64,000 nt of DNA from Gnetum montanum. Its lineage: Eukaryota > Streptophyta > Gnetopsida > Gnetales > Gnetaceae. Every line of letters starts with the position of its first letter. Position 1 is the stretch's first letter. Positions 10,641 through 20,299 of the stretch are shown piece after piece. Where the stretch lies: positions 159,401 through 223,400 of the forward strand of contig MNCI01009404.1 of NCBI GenBank assembly GCA_015680685.1, read 5' to 3'. A program made the position numbers and the translations under genes. The notes under the pieces were generated by a model. That model saw only the letters and a program-made list of their open reading frames with translations, searched no databases and was not told the DNA's origin.

Positions 10641-11632
10641 AAACTGACATATTTTAGCTAACTGCCAAATCGTACTCTAGTTCTGGCTAATCCCATTCCC
10701 AATTATTCTGCTAAAGTCACCAGAAATTCTGCTTGAATATCATAATTGAATTTTGGGCTGAGCGAATTGTCTATCTGTCCTATATGAACATAATGAAAAT
10801 TTTGTTCTTTCCACTTTGTGACTTCTTCTTCGGTAAACAACCAAAGAAAAATAGAATGTACAACAAATCCCTTAATATCTAAAATAGCCTCAAACTGCTT
10901 TATAGAAGTGGACATACATGTAACGAAAACATTTTTAAAATTATATATGGCTTCTTTAGACAACTCAGGAAACTCTAAATTTCCTTCAGAATTTACAAAA
11001 GACTTCTTACTCATTATGGCTTCATGAAATGGCATGACAGCATTTTCATCTTCTGAATTTTCTTTTGCTGGAATTTCTACAGCTTTTGATTTCATCATAA
11101 AAGATCGATACGTATCCTAGTCTACATCATCAAAATCATAAAATTCTTCCTCCACTGGTTCCCAATAGCGATGCTGCCACCATTGCTATCGGGTACTATT
11201 CTCAACTTCAGCATGCCATTCGACTGCTTCTTCATCAAACACAGGAACATACTTCTCAGTATACACCAACTTATCTTCAGTCGTTATATCTTCTTTGATC
11301 TTCTGATCTTCCTCAGCAAAAGGATTTTCTTCTTCATCCAAAGACACCTTCTGAAGCCAGCTTGACCATTCCTCTGCAGGGTCTAAATCATAAACAGAAA
11401 ACCGAAACATATCTTCATCATTATACACATATTCCAACCTTCCAGGAGAACTAGAAGCATATTTTACTCGAATAAAGTCTTCAATTGAGTCACTAACATA
11501 TGCATCAAAACTAGGAGCAGATCTAGGAGTAAGATAAATATAACCCATAATCATATTTTTACAAATTTCACAGGGAGCATTGCTAGAAGAACCCAACAAA
11601 CTTGCAAACCAGATAAACATGCATCACAGCAA
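10641..11632 (-). pseudogene. endogenous caulimovirid fragment: N-terminal polyprotein region (movement-protein-like)
   Basis: Two same-frame open pieces, 11620-11186 (144 aa) and 11098-10703 (131 aa), are separated by one or more stops. The first is acidic (DEEENPFAEEDQ); the second includes FHYVHIGQIDNSLSP, which resembles the conserved beta-strand start of 30K-superfamily movement proteins. Position directly after the primer site and before the capsid region fits a movement protein at the polyprotein N-terminus. Function is assigned from order plus this weak motif. Confidence 0.55.
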
Positions 11633-11645
11633 GGCTCCGATACCA
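11633..11645 (-). other. tRNA-Met(i) primer binding site of the pararetrovirus
   Basis: The minus strand reads TGGTATCGGAGCC. The Caulimoviridae primer site is TGGTATCAGAGC, so this is a one-base variant. Its position between a TA-rich promoter and the polyprotein supports viral origin and separates the block from the gypsy elements here, which use tRNA-Asp. Confidence 0.8.
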
Positions 11646-11995
11646 TTTGAGCGGTCGGAGTAGCGGAACCTAATAAAGCTGGCCTTGAAATAGAACTGGA
11701 GGCAGAATGAGCAGAATGAGCGGACATGGGCATCGCACAAGAACATCCTGAGACACTGAGCAACACAGACTATCAAGAGGTGCCTGGCACTTGGATAGCT
11801 TGCAACTTAATGCCTGTGTTCAGAATTCACCAGAGTACGCTCGGTCAAGAACGCAGACCGGTGTTTTGCAACCAATTAAGGTCACCCAATCACTACGAAC
11901 AGTAGGATTGAAGAAGCAAAGCTTAACAAAACGCCAAAAGCTTCAAAATTCTATTTAGATGAACTTCAGGATGATTTTTTTACATAAGAGTGTAT

Positions 11996-12017
11996 GGCTA
12001 TATATATATATATAGCC
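11996..12017 (-). promoter_or_regulatory. candidate pregenomic promoter TATA element of the pararetrovirus
   Basis: A perfect 22-bp palindrome made of eight TA steps bounded by GGC and GCC. It lies about 350 bp upstream (minus strand) of the tRNA-Met primer site, where a pregenomic RNA promoter is expected. The (TA)n could also be secondary microsatellite growth of a shorter TATA box. Confidence 0.45.
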
Positions 12018-12141
12018 TTACAACACACTCAAAACCGGAAATACCTTAAACCTTAAAGCGCTAAAACTTGGCGCAAAATTTTCAACCTACTTAAAGCGGG
12101 AATACATGATTCCACGGGACTGTGGAATAAACACACACGCA

Positions 12142-12555
12142 CTACGCATGCAACCAAAAGTGCTTTTCACATAGCACAGTGGATGTCACAAAGTTTAGTG
12201 CAGGAACAGGTTCGGATAAGCTTCGACATTTCATTGGAGAAAAGGATGGCACGTCTTGCGAATCTTCTAACTGTTGGACCAGCTTAACCGTCTTTTTTTT
12301 CTTGTGGTACAACGTCACTTCGCCATAAAGATTTATTCTTTGAAAGATGTTGCACAGCTGTGATTCCCAAATTTCCTTGTCGATCAGGTTGTTGAAATAA
12401 TTTCTTGTCCATTGATTCACAAAAGGTTGGCGCCTAGTGAGGAGGATGTTATCTAGAACTCGTTCTCCTAAAGATGTCTCAACAATTTTGGCTCCAAATG
12501 GCTCCACCGTAACTTGTTCACCAAACTTCACCAAACAATTAATGGGACCGGCCAT
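12142..12555 (-). pseudogene. distal ORF of the pararetrovirus, unknown function
   Basis: 137-codon open frame, beginning MAGPINCLVKFGEQ. It lies between RNase H (13.3 kb) and the promoter, where some endogenous caulimovirids have a separate ORF2 of unknown role. I do not recognise a domain. No frame break is visible, but the surrounding copy is dead. It could instead be the C-terminal extension of the viral polyprotein. Confidence 0.4.
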
Positions 12556-12560
12556 CTGTC

Positions 12561-12640
12561 CCTTTCATCTCATGCATGACCCATTTAAGGTTATTCAATC
12601 CCTTTCATCTTATGCATGACCCATTTAAGGTTATTCAATG
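12561..12640. repeat. 40-bp tandem duplication
   Basis: Two adjacent 40-bp units (12561-12600, 12601-12640) beginning CCTTTCATCT differ at only two positions. They lie at the left edge of the LINE fragment, possibly a trace of its insertion. Confidence 0.9.
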
Positions 12641-13312
12641 CTGCAATAAGTATTGGCACAAACAAAAGTCAGTAACATTTTGGATCCCTCTCTTCCAACA
12701 TGTTTAGAAACTTCCAACCCTCCCCAAAATTAAGCAGTTACTGTGGTGTTTCCTCCATCATGGTCTACCTATCGGTAAACGTTTAAAATATCTGGGGATT
12801 CCCAATCCCAATTGCCCTCTCTGTGGTGGACAAAATGACTTTGTCCATATGTTTTGGCATTGTCCCTTTGCTCAGCATATGTGGGAGTGGGCTTTCATAG
12901 TTTTTCCATCATATAAGCTATCTCAAGAGGATGTCACATTCGGCTTTTTGAACATTATTTTTGCTAATCTCAAGTTTCTGTGGAAAATTATTAGGCCTAC
13001 TATTTTATATTATATTTAGAAGCGAAGATCCAATGTTATATTTCAAATGACAGATTATTCTAATAAATGTTTGCTCACCAAGTTGAAGAAGTTGCAGATC
13101 TTTCACCTCATTTATTTCCAACTCACATCTCAAGCATCCAAATTCAATCTGGATAGTCATTAGTTGGTTCATCTCTTGCAGCCGTGGGAAAGACCTATGC
13201 ATTCCAGTATCAGTCATCATCAATAATCTCTGCAAGGAAGCTTCCCCTTTATGCTATGTGGAGTCACCATCGGAACTTGCTCTGTCCTTAATTGAAAGCT
13301 CTTTGCCTCATC
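12641..13312 (+). pseudogene. LINE fragment: zinc-binding region downstream of reverse transcriptase
   Basis: Plus-strand frames encode a zf-RVT type region: IPNPNCPLCGGQNDFVHMFW followed by HCPFAQHMWEWAF (about 12800-12890), i.e. a CxxC...HxxxxHC pattern. This is followed by IIRPTILYYI and a KRR motif with a Trp codon turned into TAG (13018-13020). This is the segment between RT and the C-terminus of plant L1-type ORF2. It is 5' truncated and decayed, with no poly(A) tail recognised. It sits inside the minus-strand pararetrovirus between RNase H and the distal ORF. Confidence 0.65.
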
Positions 13313-14560
13313 TTATTCTATGTCATTCTCTCTTGTAATGAGGCAATATGTGTGGACATTTGGTAGTGCCCCAATAAGATTCTTAAGGGAACTAATTGAC
13401 AATGTCTTTGCACCATGTATCCCTTGTTCCAAAGTACCTAATGGCCAAGCTAACCATTCCTCTAATGATGTTGTTGTACCTTGAAACATAAAACACTTTA
13501 ACTCCCTTGTTAATACATTTGGCAAATAATTTACCTTTCCAGGAATTTGCTCAATTGAAAAATCATACTAAGATAACAAAAACTGCCACCATGCAAATCT
13601 TTGTAATTTATGAGAGCTTGTGATTTTTCGCTTCATTAGAGTAGGAAAATTGGATGAATTTGTTCTTAAGATAAAGGGCTGATCAATAGGATAAATGTGG
13701 AATTTTTCAAGGTCTCATATTGTTGCTAAACTCTTGTTTTTGGTTGACCAATAATTTAATTCATTGAATACAAAGCTTCCCAATGCATAAGCACAAATCT
13801 GCTCATCTTCTCTTTTTGTGGTAACTTTTAACAAAAACGTTGCCCAAGCTTCAAAATTAGCATCAATATTTAAGATATAGGGACCATTTAGAATTGGCTC
13901 TAATGGTGGTAGATGTAAACATTCTTGTTTAAGTTGGTGAACCTACCTTGTTGCTTCATTTGTCAAGACAAAAGGCATACCAGTTTTACATTTTCTTATT
14001 TTTGAATTTTTTGTTGATAGCTTTGAAATGTGTTTAGAGACATAATTTAAGCAACCAAGAAATCTCATGCATTGTTGTTTAGTTTCTAATTTGTCTGGAA
14101 ATTAAGGTATTTTCTCTAATACATGAGGTTGCATATGGATTTTTCCATCTTTCAACAAAACTCCTAAAAATTTAATTTCATATTTACACACCTAGAACTT
14201 TATTGTTCCATGCTTCTTTACCAATTCTACAAACTAAAGTAAATGATCTACATGCTCTTCAACTGAATCGAAAAATACTAAAAATTCATCAATATAATTT
14301 ACGATAAATTATTTATGCTAACCAGAATTCATATCCATTCTATACTAGAACTATGATGGTGCATTTTTCAAACCAAATAGCATAGCTAATATTCAAATAA
14401 CCCAATTGGGTACCAAAAGTAGTTTTATGAACATATTCTAACTTAATCTTTATTTGATGATATCCTACTTTACAGTCAAATTTAGAAAATACCCATTTTA
14501 CAACAACTCTTTGGATGAATTCTTCTTTATTAAGCATTTTCAGCCTTCCCAAGTCCAAAT
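13313..14560 (-). pseudogene. endogenous caulimovirid fragment: reverse transcriptase and RNase H
   Basis: Minus-strand equivalent of 7560-8188 and beyond. FSKFDCKVGYHQIKI lies near 14490-14450, a YIDD-box is changed to YIDE at 14296-14285, and RNase H extends to its C-terminal EQIPGK..YLPNVLTREL (about 13560-13490). The 5' edge at about 14560 starts at the codons following the RT segment that ends the downstream copy at 8398, with only a short gap, indicating circular permutation. Many stops. Confidence 0.65.
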
Positions 14561-14714
14561 ATAGACATGAGGTGACTTTTCCACTTGGGAAGTGAAGCTA
14601 CAATGACTTATGAGGCAATTTTCAACCCCAAAAGTCCAAGTATGCTAGATTGTGACTCATGGGGGCTACAAACCTTGCATTATACAATGACAATCCAACC
14701 TTAAGTGTAGGAGT
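14561..14714. repeat. dispersed repeat fragment, also near 54.1-54.35 kb
   Basis: This stretch and the first part of the following arm share ordered blocks (AGCCCCAAAA.GT..AAGTATGC.AGATT and TTGGTGGTGTTTCA) with 54180-54360. I cannot assign the repeat to an element. Confidence 0.4.
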
Positions 14715-14936
14715 GAAGGTTATAATGCCAAAAGGAAGGTCGCAACATGCACTTTCTTGGTGGTGTTTCACTACCCACTTTGAAACTCATATTTTAAAAG
14801 TGCCAACCACTAACAGAGTTAGGGTTATAAGGGGGGTAGGAACAACCAAGCAAATTCACACAATAACTATTTATTAAGCTATGAGATTAGTTAAAAAGGA
14901 TGCTACTATGTTGATTGTAAAAGTAACTTAACTTCA
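14715..14936 (+). repeat. left arm of a 222-bp inverted repeat ending at a single N
   Basis: Reverse complement of 15190-15411, same length, no mismatch seen by eye. It ends exactly at the single N at 14937; the partner arm ends exactly at the single N at 15412. This geometry is best explained by an unmerged overlap between two contigs, one of them inverted. Confidence 0.85.
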
Positions 14937-14937
14937 N

Positions 14938-15189
14938 GAGACTAGTGCACCCCAAAGTGAGACACTCTGTTGAATCTTTCCTTCTTCCAAAAATTGATCT
15001 AATTGTACTTTTAATTCCCTTAATTTAGAGGTGAAAAACATATAAGGGACTTTTGAAACTAGTTGTGTGCTGGGAAAAATATCACTAGTATGTTCAATAG
15101 TCCTTTTTGGACGTAATTTCCTAGTTTCACCAAATACTAAATCTTTATATTCTTCAAGTTCTTTTGGAATCTCAATGTCATAGGATTTC
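14938..15189 (-). pseudogene. chromovirus pol: segment just before reverse transcriptase (inverted contig)
   Basis: On the minus strand it encodes ELEEYKDLVFGETRKLRP, then RTIEHTSDIFPSTQLVSK and SKLRELKVQLDQFLEEG, the conserved approach to the RT domain in chromoviral Ty3/gypsy elements. All later parts of the same pol (15413-17640) are on the plus strand. Flipping 14938-15411 restores colinearity, so the minus orientation is probably an assembly error. Confidence 0.75.
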
Positions 15190-15411
15190 TGAAGTTAAGT
15201 TACTTTTACAATCAACATAGTAGCATCCTTTTTAACTAATCTCATAGCTTAATAAATAGTTATTGTGTGAATTTGCTTGGTTGTTCCTACCCCCCTTATA
15301 ACCCTAACTCTGTTAGTGGTTGGCACTTTTAAAATATGAGTTTCAAAGTGGGTAGTGAAACACCACCAAGAAAGTGCATGTTGCGACCTTCCTTTTGGCA
15401 TTATAACCTTC
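15190..15411 (-). repeat. right arm of the 222-bp inverted repeat
   Basis: Partner of 14715-14936; abuts the single N at 15412. When the 14938-15411 contig is reverse-complemented, this arm coincides with the end of the preceding contig. Confidence 0.85.
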
Positions 15412-15412
15412 N

Positions 15413-15800
15413 GATATCCTTGTTTACTCTAAGTCAAGATAAGAACATGTTAAACATTTAAAACTTATGATGGAAGTCCTTACGAAACATCAGTTTAAAA
15501 AAATTAGGTAAATGCGAACTTTTTAAAGAAGAAGTAGCATACTTGGGTCATATAGTATTTAAGAAAGAATTACAAATAGACCTACCTAAAGTTAGTGTAG
15601 TTTGAGATTGGACAGAACTAAAAGTTGCTACAGTAGTTCATAGTTTCTTGGGCTTAACAAATTTTTACCGATGTTTTATTAAAGATTATTCTATTTTGGT
15701 AGCTTCCTTAACTGACCATTTGTAGGAAAAATGTGAGTTTATGTTTATGAAAAATGTAGGGAAGCTTTCCTGAGATTAAAGATTACTTACAACAATGTCT
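15413..15800 (+). pseudogene. chromovirus pol: C-terminal reverse transcriptase
   Basis: Begins at DILVYS, the residues after the catalytic box, then recognisable thumb and connection motifs in shifting frames (FFKEE.AYLGHIV, FLGLTNFYR near 15640-15670). The central RT with the catalytic aspartates is missing at the N gap (15412). Confidence 0.7.
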
Positions 15801-16190
15801 ATCCTGAGAATTCCAAATGAAGAAATACCATTTAAAGTATCTACATATGGCTATGGAGTTGAAATCAGTGCAATTCTTTCACAATAAAGTGGTATGTTTT
15901 GAATCTCGTAAATTACAAGGATTTGAGGGAAATTACTCAACCCATACTTTAGAATTGCTGGCAATTATTCATGCTTTGAAAGTTTGGAGACATTATCTCT
16001 ATGGAAAAGGATTCATGTCAAAACATATCATAAAAGTCTAGAATACTTCCAAAGACAGCCTATCTTGGACACCTAACAATGATGATGGGTAGAATTATTG
16101 GTTGAATATGAATTTGAGATTAAATATGTTCTAGAAAAATAAAATATAGTGGCTGATGCCCTTAGTTGAATGTGGAACTTGATGATCGAT
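15801..16190 (+). pseudogene. chromovirus pol: RNase H
   Basis: The clean block 15817-16041 includes VVCFESRKLQGFEGNYSTH and LLAIIHALKVWRHYLYGK, the standard RNase H motifs of Ty3/gypsy pol. A degenerate stretch ending ..VADALS-like (about 16150-16170) closes the domain. Frame breaks at both ends. Confidence 0.7.
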
Positions 16191-17250
16191 GTTGTGACAA
16201 TCCCTATGGAAGAAGAAAATAAGAAACAAATAAAAGAAGACCCTTACTTCAAGAAGATCTTAACCAATATTTCTTTTGAGCCTCATTACCAACTTTCCCC
16301 TAATGGTTTGTTAATGAAATGATAGAGGGTATGTATACCAAAAGGAAATTGGAGACTTAAGTTATTGTTTGAAGCCATTGTTTGAAGCCCATGAAGTACC
16401 ATACACTAGGCATTGTGTTAGAATTTATGTGATGATATGTAAATCTCATTTCTGGCCTGGAATGAAGAATGACGTATCCACATACATTAAAAATTTTCCA
16501 ACATACCAAAGAATAAAAGCCAAAACAAAATAAACCAAGTGGATTACTACAGCCTTTGAAAGTCCCAACCTAGAAATGGGAAGATGTTACCATGGATTTC
16601 ATTATGGAATTGCTAGTAACCATAAAAGGAAATGACTCAATCTTGGTAGTAGATGATCGCTTATCAAAGATGGCTCATTTTATAGCTTTGAAGTCTACAA
16701 ACACAGTTGAAGAAGTAGCCCAAAAATCTGTGCAAGAAGTATTTCGGTTACATGGATGTCCAAAATCAATCACCTCGGACAGAGAGCCTAAGTTCATATT
16801 TTAATTTTTGCGAAACTTATTTAAGAAACTAAAGACCTAATAAAAATATAGCACAACATACCACCTTGAGACAGATGGTCAAATAAAACATGTAAAGGCA
16901 TACTAGAAGATATTCTGTGAAGCTACATTGGGAGTAGACCAAAGGCATGGGAGAATTGCTTGCATCTAACCAAATTCACCTACAATAATAATTATCAAGG
17001 ATTCATACATCGAACACCATTTGAAGTTGTATATGGGTGAAATTGTCGTACACCACTAACTTGGGCAAATCTAACCTTAAGAGTGGAATGGAAGGAAGAA
17101 GAAATGAAAATAATGGAAAATATTGTTACAAGAGTTTAAAAATTTCTACAAGTAGTTCAAGATAAATATAAGAGATATGTAGACCAACATCAAATTAAGA
17201 AGGAATTCCAAATCAAACATCAAGTGCTACTAAGAGTAAAACCCACCAAG
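16191..17250 (+). pseudogene. chromovirus pol: integrase
   Basis: A zinc-binding HHCC-like region is decayed (about 16390-16530). The catalytic core shows DFIMELL with its Asp and the second-aspartate motif in a degenerate form (SITSDREPKFIF, up to 16804). The region after 16804 is in several frames. Integrase catalysed strand transfer; in chromoviruses it carries a C-terminal chromodomain. Confidence 0.7.
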
Positions 17251-17640
17251 AGTTCCCTTAAACTAGGAAAATATGCCAACTTCGCCCCAAGATATTATGG
17301 ACCCTTTGATATCTCAGAGAGAATTGGAAAAGTGGCATATTGATTAAATCTTCCAACAACCTTAAGAATTCATCCAATCTTCCATGTAAGTCTGCTAAAA
17401 AATTTTCATGAAAATGACATACCCTATGTGCTAGATTGGAATACTTTGCCCTTGAGATCCAACACCAACTTCGAGGTCAAACCAATCGTGATCAAGAATC
17501 ATAGAATTAAGAAGCTTCGTAATAAAACCATCAGTGAAGTACTCATCCAATGGTCAAATTGTGATTAATAAACTTGGGAAAATAGAAAGTTCATTCTCCA
17601 CACTTTTTCTCAACTTTTTAATCATCATGATGTTGAATAA
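17251..17640 (+). pseudogene. chromovirus integrase C-terminus with chromodomain
   Basis: GKYANFAPRYYGPFDISERI (GPY/F-type module, about 17270-17330) and HPIFHVSLLKNF are followed by KLRNKTISEVLIQWSN and TWEN, the beta strands and aromatic residue of a chromodomain (about 17500-17585). Two adjacent stops interrupt it. The chromodomain places the element among chromoviruses. Confidence 0.7.
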
Positions 17641-17805
17641 TAAATTATATCTATTATTAAAGTAATAAATTACATTCAATAATTTCTAGTCTTTATTTGT
17701 ACAAATGATAATGAAGATAATAACAAAGATGAAAATGAGAAGCATAACAAGGAAGCATTAGTTGAGTAGCTAGACATAGAGGAAGCACTTGAGGATGAGT
17801 TGGAT

Positions 17806-17827
17806 GCTTAAGGGGTGGAGGGTAGAT
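17806..17827 (+). other. polypurine tract and LTR junction of the chromovirus
   Basis: TTAAGGGGTGGAGGGTAGAT precedes TGTAACG. Chromoviruses commonly have AAGGGGGGGAG-type tracts directly before a TGTAAC LTR start. Confidence 0.6.
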
Positions 17828-18200
17828 TGTAACGTCCCATCCCTTATTAAGGATGGAATTGTACTATAATCATGTAATTAACCTTCAAAAGAAGGGGTGC
17901 CTCATTACGAGGAGTTGTGATTATTCATGAATGGTTGGGCTTAAATGCCTTAGGAATGGTTTGACCTATGGCATTTAAGGTTGGGCTTAAAGGTTGTGCC
18001 AACATCGATTTTCTAAGTGAAGCAAATAAGAAGGGACTGATCACCCCTTTGGTTGGATAGCCTAACCATGGTGGTAGTTCTAAACTGCCTCTAAAGGTCT
18101 TCAGTGGCACATGAAGATAACCCAAAGGGGTGTTATAATGTACCATCCAACATCAATAAAGTTTTTCCTTCCATTCCTTCCTGCTTAATTGAGAGCCTTA
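17828..18200 (+). repeat. 3' LTR of the chromovirus (end uncertain)
   Basis: Starts TGTAACGTCCCATCCC. An AATAAA lies at about 18155. No second copy is present in the window to fix the right end, so 18200 is an estimate. The target duplication is not identified. Confidence 0.5.
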
Positions 18201-19150
18201 ATATTATTTTCCAAGTTATTCGATTATATTTCCATTATAATTCCATGCGCAATGGACTAACATAATGAACGATCATGTTTTACCAACATCTAGGAATAAA
18301 AAATAACAATATAGATAGGAAGATGAATCTACAGCATGAATAAAATACAATGTGCCATCTAGAGTAGACTAATAACAAGGAGAATGATGAAATCAAGTGA
18401 TCATGATTAGAAAAGAGGTTCCACTATAATAGGTCTACCTCAAGAAATCATTGTTTCCCTTCTAACTCATTGTACAATCTCATACAAGATGAGTTGCACA
18501 ATATCACTACATGCTCTTTCTTTAGGATAAACCTATTAAACATGGTAATAGATATTAAACCTATAAAGCCTTCTAGACCTAGGACTTCTAACAAGAGAAG
18601 AACTTATAAGCAGAAAGATCCCAAAGGAAGGCAAAGTCGATATATCTCTTTCAAGAATTATTCCTTATTTGATGCTACGTAGGAAAACATAGAGGTATGA
18701 AATAAAATCTAGAAAGAGATCCATAAAGAAGAGGAAGGAAAAAATATAGAAGAGAATCTAAACTAGATCATGAATATAATAAGTAGCATTTCTTTTGCTT
18801 TGCACCCAGCTTATTAGAATCATAGGAGTATAGTCACAATCAATAACAATCATGGAGCGAGATAATTTATTGCTGGTAATAAAGCTTGTGGCAAACTTTA
18901 CAACATCCTCTCTTGGATACTATAATGTCCAACCATGCATTCTATCAACATCCCATAGGCCAAGCATCTTTAAAAAATGCCTTATTGATAAGAGATGGTG
19001 GTTTAGGATTTCAAAATTGTATTCCTCATGATCCTGCACCTAGGGACTTACATCTACAAATCAACGAGGAAGGGTGTAACTCATATGGTAAAGTGTTTGC
19101 ATGTAAAAGTGTTGGTAAAGTGTCAATAGCTCACATCTCCAATTAATAAT
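18201..19150. other. unassigned region with one small ORF
   Basis: AT-rich sequence without recognisable elements. One plus-strand ORF (18886-19146, 86 aa, containing LLIRDGGLGFQNCIPHDPAP) looks non-random but matches no family I know; it could be a remnant exon or retroelement fragment. Confidence 0.3.
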
Positions 19151-19216
19151 AATAAACCTTTATGCTTCATTTCTAAAGAACATAATAAACCTTTATGCTT
19201 CATTTCTAAAGAACAT
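19151..19216. repeat. perfect 33-bp tandem duplication
   Basis: Units 19151-19183 and 19184-19216, each beginning AATAAACCTTTATGC, are identical, so this is a recent event compared with its surroundings. Confidence 0.95.
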
Positions 19217-19931
19217 AAGGCAATATCCTTAGTTTTAAATGGATTAGACTTTAGTTTAGATAAGGCCAAAAAAATAAAGTTTATATTTAAATTTTCCAAC
19301 TTGTAATTTAATTAGTGTGTGCTTGCCAAACCCATAAAACATAGCGTCATCCTACTCGTTACTCGTCATGTTGGTTACGAGAAAACTTGTGAATTCCGAT
19401 GTGGAACACATCAACATGGTTAAATACATACATATGTCTGTAAACATGTAAAAAGCGTCATAATTCCGGTGCCAAAATTACCTTCCACAGTACGCACATC
19501 TGTGCATTTACGCTGTACACCAGGGTAGAGCCAGAGAGTTACTCAGACCTGGCTTTGCGCTGTCAGATTTCTGCACTGCGCGCAGGAAACATGGGTTTTT
19601 TTTCTCTGTTTATTTTATTTTATTTTTTGTTTTTGCATGGGCAGTTGTGCTCCAATGAAACAACGCAACGACGCCGGCGTGAGCGAAGAAATAACTTTAA
19701 AAAAAATAAAAAAAACATGATCTCCCGGAAGCAAATTTTTCCAATTGTACGTATTATCTTTCTGACAAATACCGGGAAAAGCGCTACGATTTTCCAATTT
19801 TGCGTTTCCAACGACTGCAACCACAACATGCGCATTAAATAAACGCGTGCCGAGAAAGTATATTAAAAGCGGTCAAATTTTGGGGAGTGGGAACATATTA
19901 AAAGTTGCTTTTGGTTGCTCTCGTTGTTGCC

Positions 19932-20075
19932 ATGGCGGAAGGAGAAAGGACATGGGCAAGGGTTACGGTTTCATCACGCCTGACGATGGCGGTGACGACG
20001 TTTTCGTTCACCATTTCTCCGTTCACGCCGATGGTTACCGTTGTTGTTGGTTCTTAGTAGAGTGGCCTCGCTGGT
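19932..20075 (+). pseudogene. cold-shock-domain protein pseudogene (truncated)
   Basis: A start codon in good context (GCCATGGCGG, ATG at 19932) opens MAEGERT. After a deletion and frame change the next frame reads [20 protein letters not shown] followed by FSVHADGYR. These contain RNP1 (KGYGFI) and RNP2 (VFVHH), the RNA/ssDNA-binding motifs of the cold-shock domain of plant CSDP/GRP2-type RNA chaperones. The segment normally between MAEGxRxxG and KGYGFI (the first beta strand with VKWFN) is missing and the frames differ by one. After GYR the frame runs into non-homologous sequence, so the Gly-rich and CCHC zinc-knuckle tail is absent. An expressed remnant cannot be excluded. Confidence 0.65.
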
Positions 20076-20087
20076 GTGGTTTGCGTT

Positions 20088-20253
20088 TGCTGCTCGTCCC
20101 TGCAAGAAAGAAAAATGCAACTTTTGCTTTCTCTGATAATCATTTTGCATTTATCATGCCCACTATGCTGCTGGTCCCTGCAAGAAAAATGCAACTTTTG
20201 CTCTTCTCTGCGCACAAATTCTGATAATCATTTTGCATTTATCATGCCCACTA
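20088..20253. repeat. tandem duplication of about 80 bp after the cold-shock pseudogene
   Basis: Units 20088-20165 and 20166-20253 both run from TGCTGCT.GTCCCTGCAAGAA to TTTATCATGCCCACTA; the second has a 13-bp insertion (GCGCACAAATT region). Confidence 0.9.
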
Positions 20254-20299
20254 TAAATATAAATAAAATATATGAGGGAATGGATGGAATTGTAAATCA

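Larger units (their letters stand above)
8398..12555 (-). mobile_element. endogenous pararetrovirus copy (Caulimoviridae-like), promoter to start of RT
   Basis: Reading the minus strand: distal ORF (12555-12142), TA-rich promoter (12017-11996), leader, tRNA-Met primer site (11645-11633), polyprotein with movement-protein-like region, capsid with zinc knuckle, aspartic protease and the first part of RT, ending at about 8398. The RT/RNase H part continues upstream on the same strand at 14560-13313, beyond a LINE fragment. Together they cover nearly a whole genome circularly permuted inside RT. No LTRs flank it. All reading frames carry stops or shifts. Confidence 0.65.

Noticed and set aside
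14715-15411. Natural hairpin or siRNA locus from a 222-bp inverted repeat
   Set aside because: Both arms end exactly at single Ns and the intervening coding sequence is backwards relative to its element; an assembly artefact is more likely.
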